Shown here in pieces: positions 1-43,440 of a stretch of 64,000 nucleotides of DNA (position 1 is its first letter; each line of letters starts with the position of its first letter). The stretch is from Lucifuga dentata (Eukaryota > Chordata > Actinopteri > Ophidiiformes > Bythitidae). The stretch is taken from assembly GCA_014773175.1 (NCBI GenBank), contig VXCM01001451.1, forward strand, positions 37,946-101,945, written 5' to 3'. A program made the position numbers and the translations under genes. The notes under the pieces are model-generated. The model saw only the letters and a list, made by a program, of their open reading frames with translations. It was not told the DNA's origin and searched no databases.

Positions 1-170
1 TTCACATTTGCAGTATTTAAATAATGCTAAAAAAATGCACAATTACACAAAAAATGCTGAGAAGTGCAAATGTGAACAAAAAATGCAGAATTATACAAAA
101 AATGCTACAATTTTCAGCATTTTTTGTATAATCACTTTTTTGTACTATTTAAAAACCTGCAAATGTGAGC
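1..170. repeat. AT-rich inverted-repeat sequence in a gldc intron
   Basis: The start (TTCACATTTGCAG at 1-13) is matched in reverse complement by CTGCAAATGTGAG near 157-169. Between them the phrase AAAAAATGC recurs in several variants and GCAAATGTGAAC recurs near 66. This looks like a small inverted-repeat element or a decayed tandem array. The left end may be cut by the window. Confidence 0.4.
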
Positions 171-330
171 AAAAAAAATGAAGAATTAATCAAAAATGCT
201 GAAAACTGTAGCATTTCTGGAAAAGCAACAGCGAAATCACTCATTTCTGGCCCCAATAACCACAACAGAGCTCACTGCTAAATAGCTGAATACAAGTGTA
301 ACTGTGTCCACTTCCTACACTGTGTTTCAG

Positions 331-13097
<12,767 letters not shown>

Positions 13098-13560
13098 ATG
13101 CTCAGTGTCTGAATTCACACTTTTAAAGGAGTGTTTCCCTTTTTTTGAACTATTCCATTGGACCAAAGGTGTACCTTATCCAAACAGGTGCACCCTTTAA
13201 AACCACGGCCACTCTGTAATATGAACCGCATCAATGCACCTCTGAAAACCCCCAAACCTCACCATTATTAAATTTTTGACCTCCTGCCTATGTTCTGTTG
13301 TATAAAATAGATGCCTTCACGTTCCCATTCTTTTTCTTTTCAATATACCAGAATGGACTGACAAAACATAGACGTCGACTTTCCTCATAGGCTTTTGTTA
13401 ATATTTGCATCTATTGTGTGAATGTTTTAATGTGTTGTGATATTTGTCAGCGTAATAGATGAGTCTAGTCTTAATTTGATGATGAACTGTTTTCTAATCT
13501 TTAAATTGTCTGTTTAAAAAAAAAAAAAAAAAAAATCAGTATTAAACATTTTTGTCTTTA
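13098..13560 (+). other. gldc: Probable gldc 3' UTR and polyadenylation region
   Basis: This is the non-coding sequence after the gldc stop. ATTAAA signals occur at 13267-13272 and 13541-13546; the second follows an A-rich run and is followed by a T-rich stretch, so it is the better guess for the transcript end. The exact cleavage site cannot be set from sequence. Confidence 0.45.
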
Positions 13561-13714
13561 AGTCTCTGTTTAAATGTTTAAATCATAGGATTTTAGGCAA
13601 CACTGCCTTTTAGTGGTGATGAGTCAAATTCAGTCTAAACTCAAGGCTTTTGTCAGCAGTTTGTCCCACTGATAGAGCAAATTCAATATGTGGAGCAGTT
13701 TTTAAAAAGTGCCA

Positions 13715-14060
13715 AGGTTATGTTTCACCCACATCTGATATTTGTTAGCAGGATTACTCAAATGTCTGAACAGATTTTTTTGAAACTTGCTGAAAGGGCG
13801 GAGCATGTCCCAGGGAAAAATGCTTTAAATTTTGGCGTGGATCTGGATCCAGAAGCAGATCCAGGAATATTTTTTAAATGATTTCTTATTACAAGATATC
13901 AGTGTTTTGATACATTTTATTTGCTAATTTCTTTGAAAGTGATGTACCAACATAAATGAAAACTGTCACACATTTATCCAATGACAGACACTGAATAAGA
14001 GTACTTTGATGCTGATCTGGCCTTGGTGGAGGTATGCACTCTAATGAATGCTCTTCTAAA
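13715..14060 (+). repeat. Dispersed fish repeat, copy 1
   Basis: The stretch contains phrases such as TTAGCAGGATTACTCAAA, GGATCCAGAAGCAGATCC, TATTACAAGATAT and CTTGGTGGAGGTATGCACTC. These recur in diverged form at 17630-18000 and resemble a repeat that is common in teleost genomes. No protein-coding content survives. It lies between the convergent gldc and SLC16 genes. Confidence 0.55.
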
Positions 14061-14196
14061 TGGCCTCTGCAGTATGTGTTCCAAGAACTGTCCAATAGTA
14101 TTCCAAATCATGAAAGCCTTCTGACTTACTGGCCTAGTATAAAATACCAAGTATTAACCAGGACAAACTGAGTGTTAGCGATTACATAACAGCAAT

Positions 14197-14526
14197 TTAA
14201 AGGACCATACCACCCATTTTACATGTTTGAGCCTAATATATTCAATTTTCATACATGTAANAAGGACCATACCACCCATTTTACATGTTTGAGCCTAATA
14301 TATTCAATTTTCATACATGTAAGGTTATCAACAATCATTTCCCAAAGTATAAAACCGTATTGCAGTTTTCCTGTTATTTTACATCGCTTAGTCTTTCTAA
14401 ATCAAAGATTCAAGTGCTACACCCATCTTATAAATCAATGTTTTGCCTGCTAATAGTTAAGCATGCATGTATGAAAATTAAATATATTAGGCTCAAACAT
14501 GCAGAATGGGTAGTATGGTCCTTTAA
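14197..14526 (+). mobile_element. TTAA-type MITE family, copy D (internally deleted)
   Basis: Flanked by TTAA at 14197-14200 and 14523-14526, with AGGACCATACCACCC inside the left end and GGGTAGTATGGTCCT inside the right. It lacks the middle of copies A-C. Its apparent length is inflated because 14200-14260 and 14262-14322 are the same 61 bp on both sides of an N at 14261. The real element is therefore about 268 bp. Confidence 0.8.
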
Positions 14527-14699
14527 AGATATGTACAGCACATAACCCAGTTAGCACAAATACCCTGCTATCAGTTTCATGCTGCAATGGCCGAGAAGCT
14601 CAAGCATGCTGTTTAAAGATCTGTTTGGCTGTAAAACTCTAAAAATAAACCTAGACATACCTGCCAGCTCCAGGAACAAGAAAAACATGGAAGTCATGC

Positions 14700-15621
14700 G
14701 TTTAAAACCAACCGTGCAATAATTTATTATATAAAATGGTGCATTTTAATTGCTGCTGGTGACGCAAAAAAAAAAAAATCTAGACATGTTGATAACTTTA
14801 AAAGACAGAATGTCATGTTACATTAAAAAGAAAGGTGCAGAAACCCCCTGATGCCACTGACCCCATGCTGATGTTAAGTGTTTCTTCAGCTTCCACTGTG
14901 TAAGAAAAATGGTTTGAATGGATAATCTTAATATTTTAAGTCATAATTCTGCTACATTGTGAGTGACAGAATTCTCTTTAAGAGCAAGTTAGAAAAGCTT
15001 TGGTTCCTGCTGACAACACAACAAAGTCTGATTTCAGCAGTTCTAAGAGAAGCCTTTGACATGTATGTGGACATGTGACATACAGTACACAGAATATGTT
15101 GGACAGGAAGCTAAATGAGATGTGGTATATGATCCAAAACGTAAAAGACAAATAACTTTTTCCTGAAAATACCTGAGATGGAACATTTTGATATTGTACT
15201 TTTCTCATTTAGAGTCTGAGCAGAACCTAAAGTTGAACAATTTACAAGTAGCATCATGTCCAACACCATAGTCTGAACTGTGGGGTCATTTCTCTGAATG
15301 ATTAAAAAAAAAAAAAAAAANAAAAAAAAAAAAAAAACTACTTTATCTGTCGTGACACTATCTGTAATGACACACACACACAACACGACTAGTTGCTTAA
15401 TCAGAGATTAAGCAACAAGATTGCAGAATTGTTGCTTACTAATTAAAATAACATAATGGTTAAAAAATGGCCTGTCATGGTGTATTCACCATTCAAAAGT
15501 CAACATTAAAGTCAACGTGTAAATCATCTAACCTGCATCACACTGAACAAAACATCTCGTCTATCCGACTCTCCAGATTTTGGCTTTATCAAGCCCATAA
15601 GTTCTCTTCAGTAACCAGGTC
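14700..15621 (-). other. Probable 3' UTR of the SLC16 gene
   Basis: Sequence downstream of the transporter stop codon. A minus-strand AATAAA lies at 14723-14728 (TTTATT on the plus strand), a plausible end. An A-run with N at 15321 lies inside. There is no coding content. The boundary is an inference. Confidence 0.35.
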
Positions 15622-18600
15622 TTACTTGACGTTTCCTCCCTCCCCCTCCTCCTGTTGGTTGATGGACTGATGAACTTCAGGGTCCGAGGGTTCCTCGGTG
15701 GCTTTTCTCCTCTCAACCAGGCAGTCAACCAGGATGACAAACGCTGCTGAGGAGACGAGGCAGAGGCCTGACAGGTAGAACGCAGCGCTGTAGTCGTCCA
15801 TGTGATCCACCAGCCAGCCTGCACCAAACAAACAAGAAGTCAGCATGCAGGGTGATGAAGAAATGAGCTCATGATCAATGTTCTTTCATGGAATGATTTT
15901 GCATTATAAGCCTTTTTTTTATAAGCCTTTTTTCCTTTTTTTTCTCTCATGTCATTTCCGTTTCTTCTCTTTCTTTCTTCTCTCTTACTAGTAACATCAC
16001 ATCTTACCTTATTATTTAACTATTATCCCCATCATAATGTATGTAATTGGTAGCTATCTTATCTAATCACTGATCATCACCTTGTAATTACTGTCTGTTC
16101 ACTCATTTGTGGTGTTAATATTTTTTTTTTTTAAATGGAATGAAAACCTTAAATCCTACACAATGCTGCTCATTAAGTTTCAATTATCAACTAATCCAAT
16201 TATTCGACCGATCGTTTCCACGCTAATCCAAATGCAAGTTTCTCACCAGCAGCAGGAGGACCAACAAAGCCGCCGATGCTCCTAAAAAGCATGAAGAGGC
16301 CCAGGCCGCTGTCGAACCCCTCCAAGCCTATGATGTCCACGATGGTGATGACGTGGATGGCCACTACCCCCCCAAACAGCAAGCCGTAGAGCGAGCAGAA
16401 GACCAGCATGGCCAGGTAGTTGTGGCTGACGGGCAGCAGAAGGAGCACCACCCCGAGCATAGTCACCATCATGGTGAGCAGCTGCAGGTTCCTCATCAGC
16501 CTCATGTTGGCCAGCCAACCACAGCTCAGCCGCCCCACCAGGTCAGCCATCGCCAGGACAGAAAGGATGGAGGCCGGCCAGTACTTATCCATGCCCAAGC
16601 TGTTGGCGAAGGGCACCAGAAAGAGAGGCGGGATGAAAAATCCTGCTGCTGCAAAGACGACAAACAGGATATATAGGAGAAGTTCTGGTTTTGTTGTAAA
16701 GGTGCAGTGGAAGACCGGCTTCTTCTTAGGTGGGACCACGACAGTGCTGGCGTCTGAGATGTCTTTGGTTTCCTCGAGAGGTCTCATGAGAGCGCCGCAG
16801 ACACACAGGTTGAGCTGCAGGCCTCCGATGATGAGCAAGGCCCCCCCGCCAGGTGTAGGTATCAATGAGCCACTGGAAGAAGGGGCTGAACATTATGGCA
16901 AAGACACACTCACCTGAGCTGGCGATCCCGTAGGTGATGGGACGCCATCGTGCAAAGTAATGGCTCACCATGCTGTTTGCAGGGATCCATGCAAAGGAAA
17001 TGCCTGTTCCTGAAAATACAAGATGGACACTTTAGACGCCTAAGATTGAGCCTTCCTAACACATGCAACATGTCGGGTTCGGCACAGGGTCTTTTGGAAA
17101 TGTCAGTCATGTGATTGGCCCTCGGCCTGCAGCACAGGGGCTCCATTTCCAATGTGAAAACTTTACCAAAGTTCATCCAATCAAACTTTTCAGCCCCTCA
17201 GGCCAGCAGCTTAAAAACATGACTTACAGTCTGATCATGTCCATCAAATAAAAATGAAATAATTATAAATTGAGAATTGTTCAAATAAGTTGAGAGTTCA
17301 GTTCATGAAGAACAAATGACTTGACACTAATACATTCAGATTCAAACAGCATCGTCGTCGTCATCATCATCATCATCGTTTCTAAGTGGCTAGTTGTGAA
17401 TGGATCCGATCACATGGCATCATCATGTGTTCTGTGAGTATTTACAACTTGCATTAACGTGAGCTCAGTATCCAAATAAAAAGATCAAACATATTGGAAA
17501 ACATATCTGGAATAATGAGATTATGTGCTAATGGTTAAAGGTGTAAATGGAGCCCGAGTGTTCTCATTAGCTTCATGTATCTAAGCCCAATCTAAATTTA
17601 TATATATATTTTAATTATCCCTACCAAGTCAGGTTTTTCACCCATTTGTCAGCAGGATTTCTCAAAGACAGATCTCAATGAATGTTTGCAGATAGGTGGA
17701 ACGTGGGTCAAGGAAGAGATAACTGATTTTTGAAGCAGATCCAGATCTGGATACAGAACTTAAAAAATAAAAATAAATAAATAAATAAATAAAAAAAACT
17801 TTCTTTAATATTACAAGATAGGGTATTTGTTGACATTTTTGCCTATGTGTCAAAAATGAAAACACAAATCTTAATGGAAAATTTCAGACGTGTGTCCTAT
17901 GATGGACTATCAATAGATGCAGTTTAGCCCAGATCCAAATATTGGTCCAGATCCAGGATTAAAATATATGCTTGGACAAGAGTTACATTTATGAGTCTTT
18001 GTATATGAACAAATAAAGCTTCTACCAATGTGTGGCTAAAATGATGCTGATTCAGCAGCATAAGACAGTTTTGACATGTTATCCACAGTTATGGATATTG
18101 ATCCAGCAGATGATGTCCACAATATGAATAAATTTACATGATAAATCATTTTTTAGACATCTGATTTCAAGGTAATGATAGTAAAAGTCTGCTTTATATA
18201 TGAAAAAAATGTTTAATTGGAGGATTTTTGGGGCTTGGCTTAGGTATTCATGTGTTTTGTTTGTCATGTCTGTTTACCATCTTTGTTTGGTTCAGTTTGT
18301 GGAAAATAACGGCATTTTGTGAAAATAGGTTAAAAAAAACACTTTTATGTTTTAGCAGAAGAGTCTTTAAAGAGCCTGGAAATGCTTACAGTTGTAAATT
18401 GGAAGGGAAAAGCAGCAATCTACAGCTGTGACTGTCCTAATCATCGGTGCAAAGTCAAAAAATTGTAATCGTGGACTTGCCCTGTGGGTGCTACCTTGCA
18501 GCAGCCCCATGCCGACATACAGCCAGGGCAGATCGAGGTCCAGAGATGCCAGCACCATTCCTAAGGCAGCGAGCAGGCCTCCGAGCACAATGACCGCTCT

Positions 18601-18916
18601 GTGAGAAAAGCGTGAGGCAAGCACACTGGCCACTGGAGCTGAAGAGAAAAGAAAACAGCAGTAGAAAAAGAGCAGACGGATTTCAGAACAACTAAGAGCT
18701 TTTTAGGTTCTCACCTCTGATGTGCAACATGGCAATGGTGGTGGAGTTGACCCAGGAGGTCGTACTGGTGAGGACGCCAAAGTGGCTCTGAATATCCAGG
18801 AAGAAGAAGCCAAAATTCTTGAGGACAGCAGCAGTAAGACCCATGACCAAGAAGGCTGATGTGACCACGATCCAGCCGTACCCCCCATCAGGAGGTCCAG
18901 TTCTCCTCCACTTCAT
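15622..18916 (-). CDS. SLC16 family monocarboxylate transporter-like protein, 4 coding exons, with an apparent 1-bp frameshift
   Basis: Coding exons in order: 18715-18916 (ATG at 18916-18914), 18495-18638, 16247-17009, 15622-15818 (stop TAA). Ignoring one extra base in exon 3 the product is 434 aa, normal for the family (about 430-520). It is a predicted 12-helix plasma-membrane transporter of the major facilitator superfamily, likely for monocarboxylates or related organic acids. Visible are the SLC16 signature PPDGGYGW (residues 8-15) before helix 1, YFARWRPITYGIASSGE (133-149), WRG (169-171), NLCVCGALMRP, a short central loop rich in Lys/Pro, and DLVGRLSCGWLA and FRSIGGFVGPPAAG in the second half. 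The motif around CGALMRP is shared by several MCTs (for example MCT12 and MCT7), so I do not assign a paralogue. The start is set by a 5' exon beginning at 18939. Confidence 0.88.
16841..16847 (-). other. C7 (G7 on the coding strand) run that shifts the transporter frame
   Basis: In exon 3 the codons for Trp-Arg-Gly are followed by Gly-Leu-Ala-His-His and a stop at 16726-16728 (a 209-aa product) if the run is read as seven bases. With six bases the frame continues as Ala-Leu-Leu-Ile-Ile-Gly-Gly and stays open to the normal end. Exon lengths also add up in phase only with six. A homopolymer miscount is the simplest explanation; a true null allele or pseudogene is possible. Confidence 0.85.
17341..17380. 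repeat. (CGT/CAT)n trinucleotide run
   Basis: A short imperfect ATCGTCGTCGTCATCATCAT-type tract in the SLC16 intron. Confidence 0.8.
17630..18000 (+). repeat. Dispersed fish repeat, copy 2, with (AAAT)n
   Basis: This is related to the sequence at 13715-14060. It shares the order CACCCATTTGTCAGCAGGAT, GAAGCAGATCCAGATCTGGA, ATATTACAAGATAG and GATCCAGGAT. An (AAAT)n stretch is inserted at about 17765-17795. It lies in the SLC16 intron between exons 2 and 3. Confidence 0.5.
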
Positions 18917-18939
18917 CTCCAGTTGCTCTTCAGCCTGGA

Positions 18940-19976
18940 CTGAAAGAAGTTAGGCAATAAACCTCACTGGGATGCAAAGGTTATGAAAATTATCATGCAA
19001 CACACACACCACAAGCTGTGGAAAATATCAGTGGAATAATGACCTAGTGTGTGCTCGTTTTTGAACAAGATTACATTTGTATCTTTGGTTGTTATTCCTA
19101 TAGAAATAAATTATACTGGATTTAAGTGTTTTGTGTGATGTGCTATCTTTGTTAAAAAAAAAATTCAAAAATATTAAAAAACAGAAATACATTATACTGT
19201 AACCCCAGATCTACATTAATGTAGACTGTTGGTATAGAATCATTTATTAAACTAGAAGTAGAATATAATCATAGAAAATAATCAATTCAAAGATCAGCAT
19301 TCAAAACTTTATTTCAATAAAGTAAAATCAGTAAAACGTATTTAAAAAAATAATTCATTCTGAAGGATGCTGCCATGCCCTTCTTTGATACTGATGCAAT
19401 CACTGTATGGAGTTATTATAATTCTGTGTAGTTTTTACTAGTAAAAAAACTAAATATTGCGTCACATTTTACAGCAAAACAAACAAATGTTTTGGAATAA
19501 AAATAGAACTAAGCAAAGTGTAGCCTACAGCATGATGCTATTGATATGATGTTGACATTATGACATGATGATCATGATGTTTGCCAAGTAAAAAAAAAAA
19601 AAATCTGATCAATATTGGATGAAGATGACATGAGAAAAACATTTTAACCAGATTCTCAATGGAATTAGGGTACGTTTCATTAATCTGGTAAGTTAAGAGT
19701 CTCATTGTAGAAAATTGTACTTTTGAGTAAATGTAGAGGTTAATGCGTTTCTTTCCGTTTTTGCTGCTGTTAATTTCTTTTTGTTTCATATTTTATGACT
19801 GTTGCCCTTGTGCTCATCCATCCATTTAATTTTTGAGCGCAAACAGAACATGTGCTGCCAGCTTTGAGAAACCTCAAATTACAAAAAAAAAAAAAAAAAA
19901 NAAAAAAAAAAAAAAAAAATATTACGCGTTAAGAAAACCATAAAACGTAAAAACATAAGAAGTCCTTTTTGCTTAC
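18940..19976 (-). other. First intron of the SLC16 gene
   Basis: Lies between a probable 5' UTR exon (donor at 19975-19976) and the start-codon exon (acceptor at 18940-18941). It contains a poly-A run with N at 19901 and no recognisable gene. Confidence 0.5.
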
Positions 19977-20190
19977 CTATGGTTTTCAGCTATAGTCCCA
20001 CGCGTGTCGTCTGCGACATCTCGACAACTTTTCTCCACCGAGAGGTGATTTATGCACTTGTCGGGCGTCTTGTGTGCTTCACTTACCGGCGGCTGGAAAC
20101 GTTTTCACCGAGGACCTGAGCAGCACCGGACCACGTGTGCTGTATGGAAACCACGCCCACCAGCGGGAACGCGGAAGGTTTACATGCGCG
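19977..20190 (-). promoter_or_regulatory. Probable SLC16 promoter and 5' UTR (GC-rich)
   Basis: A local island of GC and CpG in an AT-rich surrounding. On the minus strand two consensus donors (GTAAG) occur, at 19972-19976 and at 20082-20086, so one or two alternative non-coding first exons are likely. Immediately upstream, 20221-20280 is almost pure A/T (TTAATTAAATTAAATTATTA-like). No TATA box was assigned. Confidence 0.5.
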
Positions 20191-20220
20191 CGCACACTAG
20201 ACATGTATACCTACTATACA

Positions 20221-20280
20221 TTTAAATTATTAATTAAATTAAATTATTAAATTAAAATTAATTTAATTAATTAAAATTTT
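20221..20280. repeat. A/T-only imperfect palindromic block
   Basis: Repeated TTAAATTA/TAATTTAA units with self-complementary order, just upstream of the GC-rich SLC16 promoter. Confidence 0.7.
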
Positions 20281-21059
20281 GTTAAAATTACTAATAATTG
20301 ATTCATGATTTTGGTAAACAGGACTAGCCATCTGTGAGAGCTATATGCAAGCTGATGGGTGACAAATTAAATTAAAATTAGAATAAATGAGTGCAGATGC
20401 TTTTCAGTTGGACAGTGTACTTCATGATGCAATTACCATATCAAACCATGCTTGTGACACCTATAAAAAGGCTGAGCAGGCCCAGCTGACCTACATTTTA
20501 GATGAAAATGATGAAGAAAAGATATTAGTGATTTAGAAATAAGGCTGGCAGGAGCTTCAGTCATAAAGATTATTTAACTGATTAGTCTTGATTCAATTAA
20601 CACTTGATTCAATTAATACTTCAGGCTCCAGTGTACTTCATAAGACATAGAACAGGGCATAAAAGATGTCTTGCAAGACAGGCGGTGTCGTATGCTCTTT
20701 TGGTGTTTTGTACAGGGCCCCAAAAGATCCTGGCTGTGACACATGACAGGTTGAACTCTGCCCACTGGCCTTTCACAGTGAAACAACTGTGATATTTGGG
20801 TCAAATATGTCAGGGGGAGGCGTAAGAAGGAAAAAAAAAAAAGACAAACCACAGTTCTTAAAAACTGTAATGCACAGTTCTCTAGGACGTTTTGTCTTAA
20901 TGTCTTTTGAAGTATCTGGGACCTTTAATGCCTGTCTCAGCATCGACAATGTGCAGTGTTTTCAATAACACATAAATGTAGACTGTAGGAAAAAAGCCGT
21001 TTCAAAGCCTTGAACAACAAGCGTTTGCTCGACAGATAAAGCTGTAGACCTGTTCCATT

Positions 21060-21795
21060 AAACTGATTTTTTAATTTTCACACTGTCAATACAAAAAACA
21101 TAATACTGGAATTTTAAATCACCTTTGTATGTACTTAATTTACAACTGATGCTTTCCTGGCAGTTCAAATATAGTTTTTACTATGTTTTCATTTTATAAA
21201 ATTATAAAATTTTTTGGACATATGTACAGAAACACGAACATCCACATACACAGAAAACACTCTGGAGTACAAGTACATTTCGTTTTAGGGAAGGGAAAAG
21301 GCGATAGCAATGGCTAGCCCTGCTAGCTGTTCATATGGACACAACTCTCTCTCTCTCTCTCTCTCTCAGATTGTTTGACACGATCTCTAGCTTCAGGCTT
21401 GGCAACAGACTATTCAGGTTCTCCATAAACTCTTGAAGTCTTGTTTTGAAAACCCTATCCAGGAAGTTTGACCAAACATACACGCTCTTTCAGCATCACA
21501 ATCACATAGTTTGACGAACCCAAACCACCATCATCTACTGTTGGCCACTAAGCAGCTCTGCTACAGAAAATGGGGGCTGAGTGCCTTGCTTAAAGGCATC
21601 TTGGTGGTAATTGTTGAGTTAGTCCTTGATTCAATCCACCACTGTTCCAGTTGCCCCGAGGACCACAGCAGCAGAAGAACGTGTTTTAGCCTTTATCCCT
21701 TTGTCACAAACAGGGTACCAACATTGCAGCCAAGTGCAGGGCATTAATGAGCGTAAAGAGTGAAAAGAAGCAGGGCACTTTGGGTGTTTTTCTCT
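21060..21795 (-). other. jak2: Presumed jak2 3' UTR
   Basis: Non-coding sequence after the jak2 stop. The only signal noted is a weak minus-strand ATTAAA at about 21070-21075. The transcript end is not fixed. Confidence 0.3.
21343..21368. repeat. (CT)n microsatellite
   Basis: A pure CT run in the presumed jak2 3' UTR region. Confidence 0.9.
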
Positions 21796-41437
<19,642 letters not shown>

Positions 41438-41959
41438 GACACAGAGTCTATCAGCGATGTTCAGCCTCAATTTAACACACAAACAAACACACATCAACAA
41501 AATGTCTGCACTAACAATAATAACAGTAACAAATCTATGACCGGCTGTAAGGGTACATGGTTGTTACATAAACTGTTATCAAAAATAAAGCATTACAGCA
41601 AAAATGGCAAAGCAAAGATGGACTATGCTCAATGAGAGTTATTGGATAGTCAGGCAGCATTCAGGGATCAATCTACCACATTCTACTGTCAAAGAATGAA
41701 TATTTTTATCCCTTGTGCATGTCATTTTTATTCCCAGCTTAATGTTTACCCAGATTACAACTTCTGTTTTTCATAAATTATTTTTAAATAAACAGATACA
41801 TGCATAGGCATGTAGAATCCTTCCAAAGATATAAATTTGTTTTGCAAGGTATTTGTGTTTTTTTTTGTTTTTGTTTTTTTATCTTAAATTATCTCACTGT
41901 TATTCAGCCTTACTATCTTTCTGTTTGAGAGAGAATTATATAAAATAATGGAGAACTCA

Positions 41960-42062
41960 AATTTGGCAGGTATACATATATATATAGATATATATACATA
42001 CATATATAGCATATATACATATATATATATATATATCTATATATATATATATATATATATAT
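41960..42062. repeat. (AT)n microsatellite
   Basis: An imperfect (TA)n array with TATATC and ACATAC interruptions, upstream of the first jak2 coding exon and probably in a 5' UTR intron. Confidence 0.9.
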
Positions 42063-42544
42063 GTTGTGCAATTAATGAAGAAATTGTTCACTGAAACAAA
42101 TTTCGCATGCATTCAGATGAAATGCTCTTGCCCACTAAAAGCTAAAAGGGGAAATGGAACCTATGGTGCTAGTGACTTTTGCACATTCTGCTTAATTTCA
42201 GGAAAACTGACCAACAGATGCTATGGAATATGACTTCATACCTTGCAGACAAGGCTCTACAGATACTGTTACCCATGGAACTCTAAAATTTCAATACTGG
42301 CATAAAAACGTAAGTACACGACCAGCCCTATTACAACTTACAAACCTATGAGCTTCATATTTACTTCTTTGTCAGTTTTACAGATTAACAATGAACAATT
42401 TCAAGACTACGATTAAGCATGTCAAGAACAGGAAAATAAATTGTGTTTTAGAGGTGAAAAATGGCATGTAAATATGACAGCATTTTGCCAGCCACATAAC
42501 GTTACATAGTTTACATACAGCCTGGCCTTATGGCTGGGTCAGAA

Positions 42545-43440
42545 CTCACCAGCAGCATTAGGTTGTCAATACCAATATTGTTTGTCGGTGGACTAGACAA
42601 ATCCAGGTCAAATAATCAGGATCTTAGCCGCAAAAAAAGAAGACTTATCAAGGCCGTAATGTAGCGCGCTAACGTTAAACTTAGCTACAGCTTAGTAGCT
42701 TAGCCAGTACTAGCAGCCATACACACCCACCCACCCACCCACATAAGAGGTTATCATATAAAGACAGTATTCAGGTGTATTTCAGCCTTTTGACTGACTA
42801 ACAATAGGGCCTGTTGTTTTTACGTGTTAAAAAACATAATGGTTAAAACTGTCAACAAAGTATGAAATAGTGCAGATACTTACTTTGGCAGATTGGTGTG
42901 GTAAAACCTGCGGCTAGCTTGCTAGGCCAGCACTACAGCCGGAATGATAATAGCCACTGCTGGAGTTACACAGCTACGACCAGGCAGTCCTGCTTCAATT
43001 CTTCAAGACCAGCTACCACAACAAATTATGCTTGGAAAATTATGCGGTAACGTCCTAATTTCCATTTCAAATTCAGCTCGCTAACCCGCTAAAGAAACAC
43101 ACCTCTGGTCAGTCGACCCATCTCACTCCGCAGAACTTTAGCCATCTATCTTGTCAATCTTTGTAACTTAAGCTAATGCTAGCTAAAAGGACGGCGTACT
43201 CGACTCGAAACTGGTCTAATAAAGGGCGATTAATCTGCAAACAATCCTCAAGCTGTGGAAAATCCTGTTGCTGTGACTACAAGACCACTGTCACGTTATT
43301 GACAATCTTCTAACAACACCACTATAACTCTAACCAAGATAGCAAGCTAGTCTGCCTGTGGCAAACTGGTCTACAGTGCAGCCAAAGCGCGAAGTCAGTC
43401 AACAAACCAGCCTCTCCCACCGCATGATGCGTGCAGAACT
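42545..43440 (-). promoter_or_regulatory. jak2: Probable jak2 non-coding first exon(s) and promoter
   Basis: Composition is more balanced than its surroundings and includes CpG sites. Consensus minus-strand donors occur at 42882-42883 (AAA|GTAAGT), about 43102 (GAG|GTGTGT) and 42547-42548 (CTG|GTGAGT). They fit one or more 5' UTR exons spliced to the ATG exon, as in mammalian JAK2. A (CCCA)n run lies at 42725-42742. No exact start site was assigned. Confidence 0.45.

Noticed and set aside
16420..16917. Plus-strand open frame of 165 codons
   Set aside because: It is antisense to SLC16 exon 3, whose minus-strand frame carries clear family motifs. No similarity of its own was recognised.
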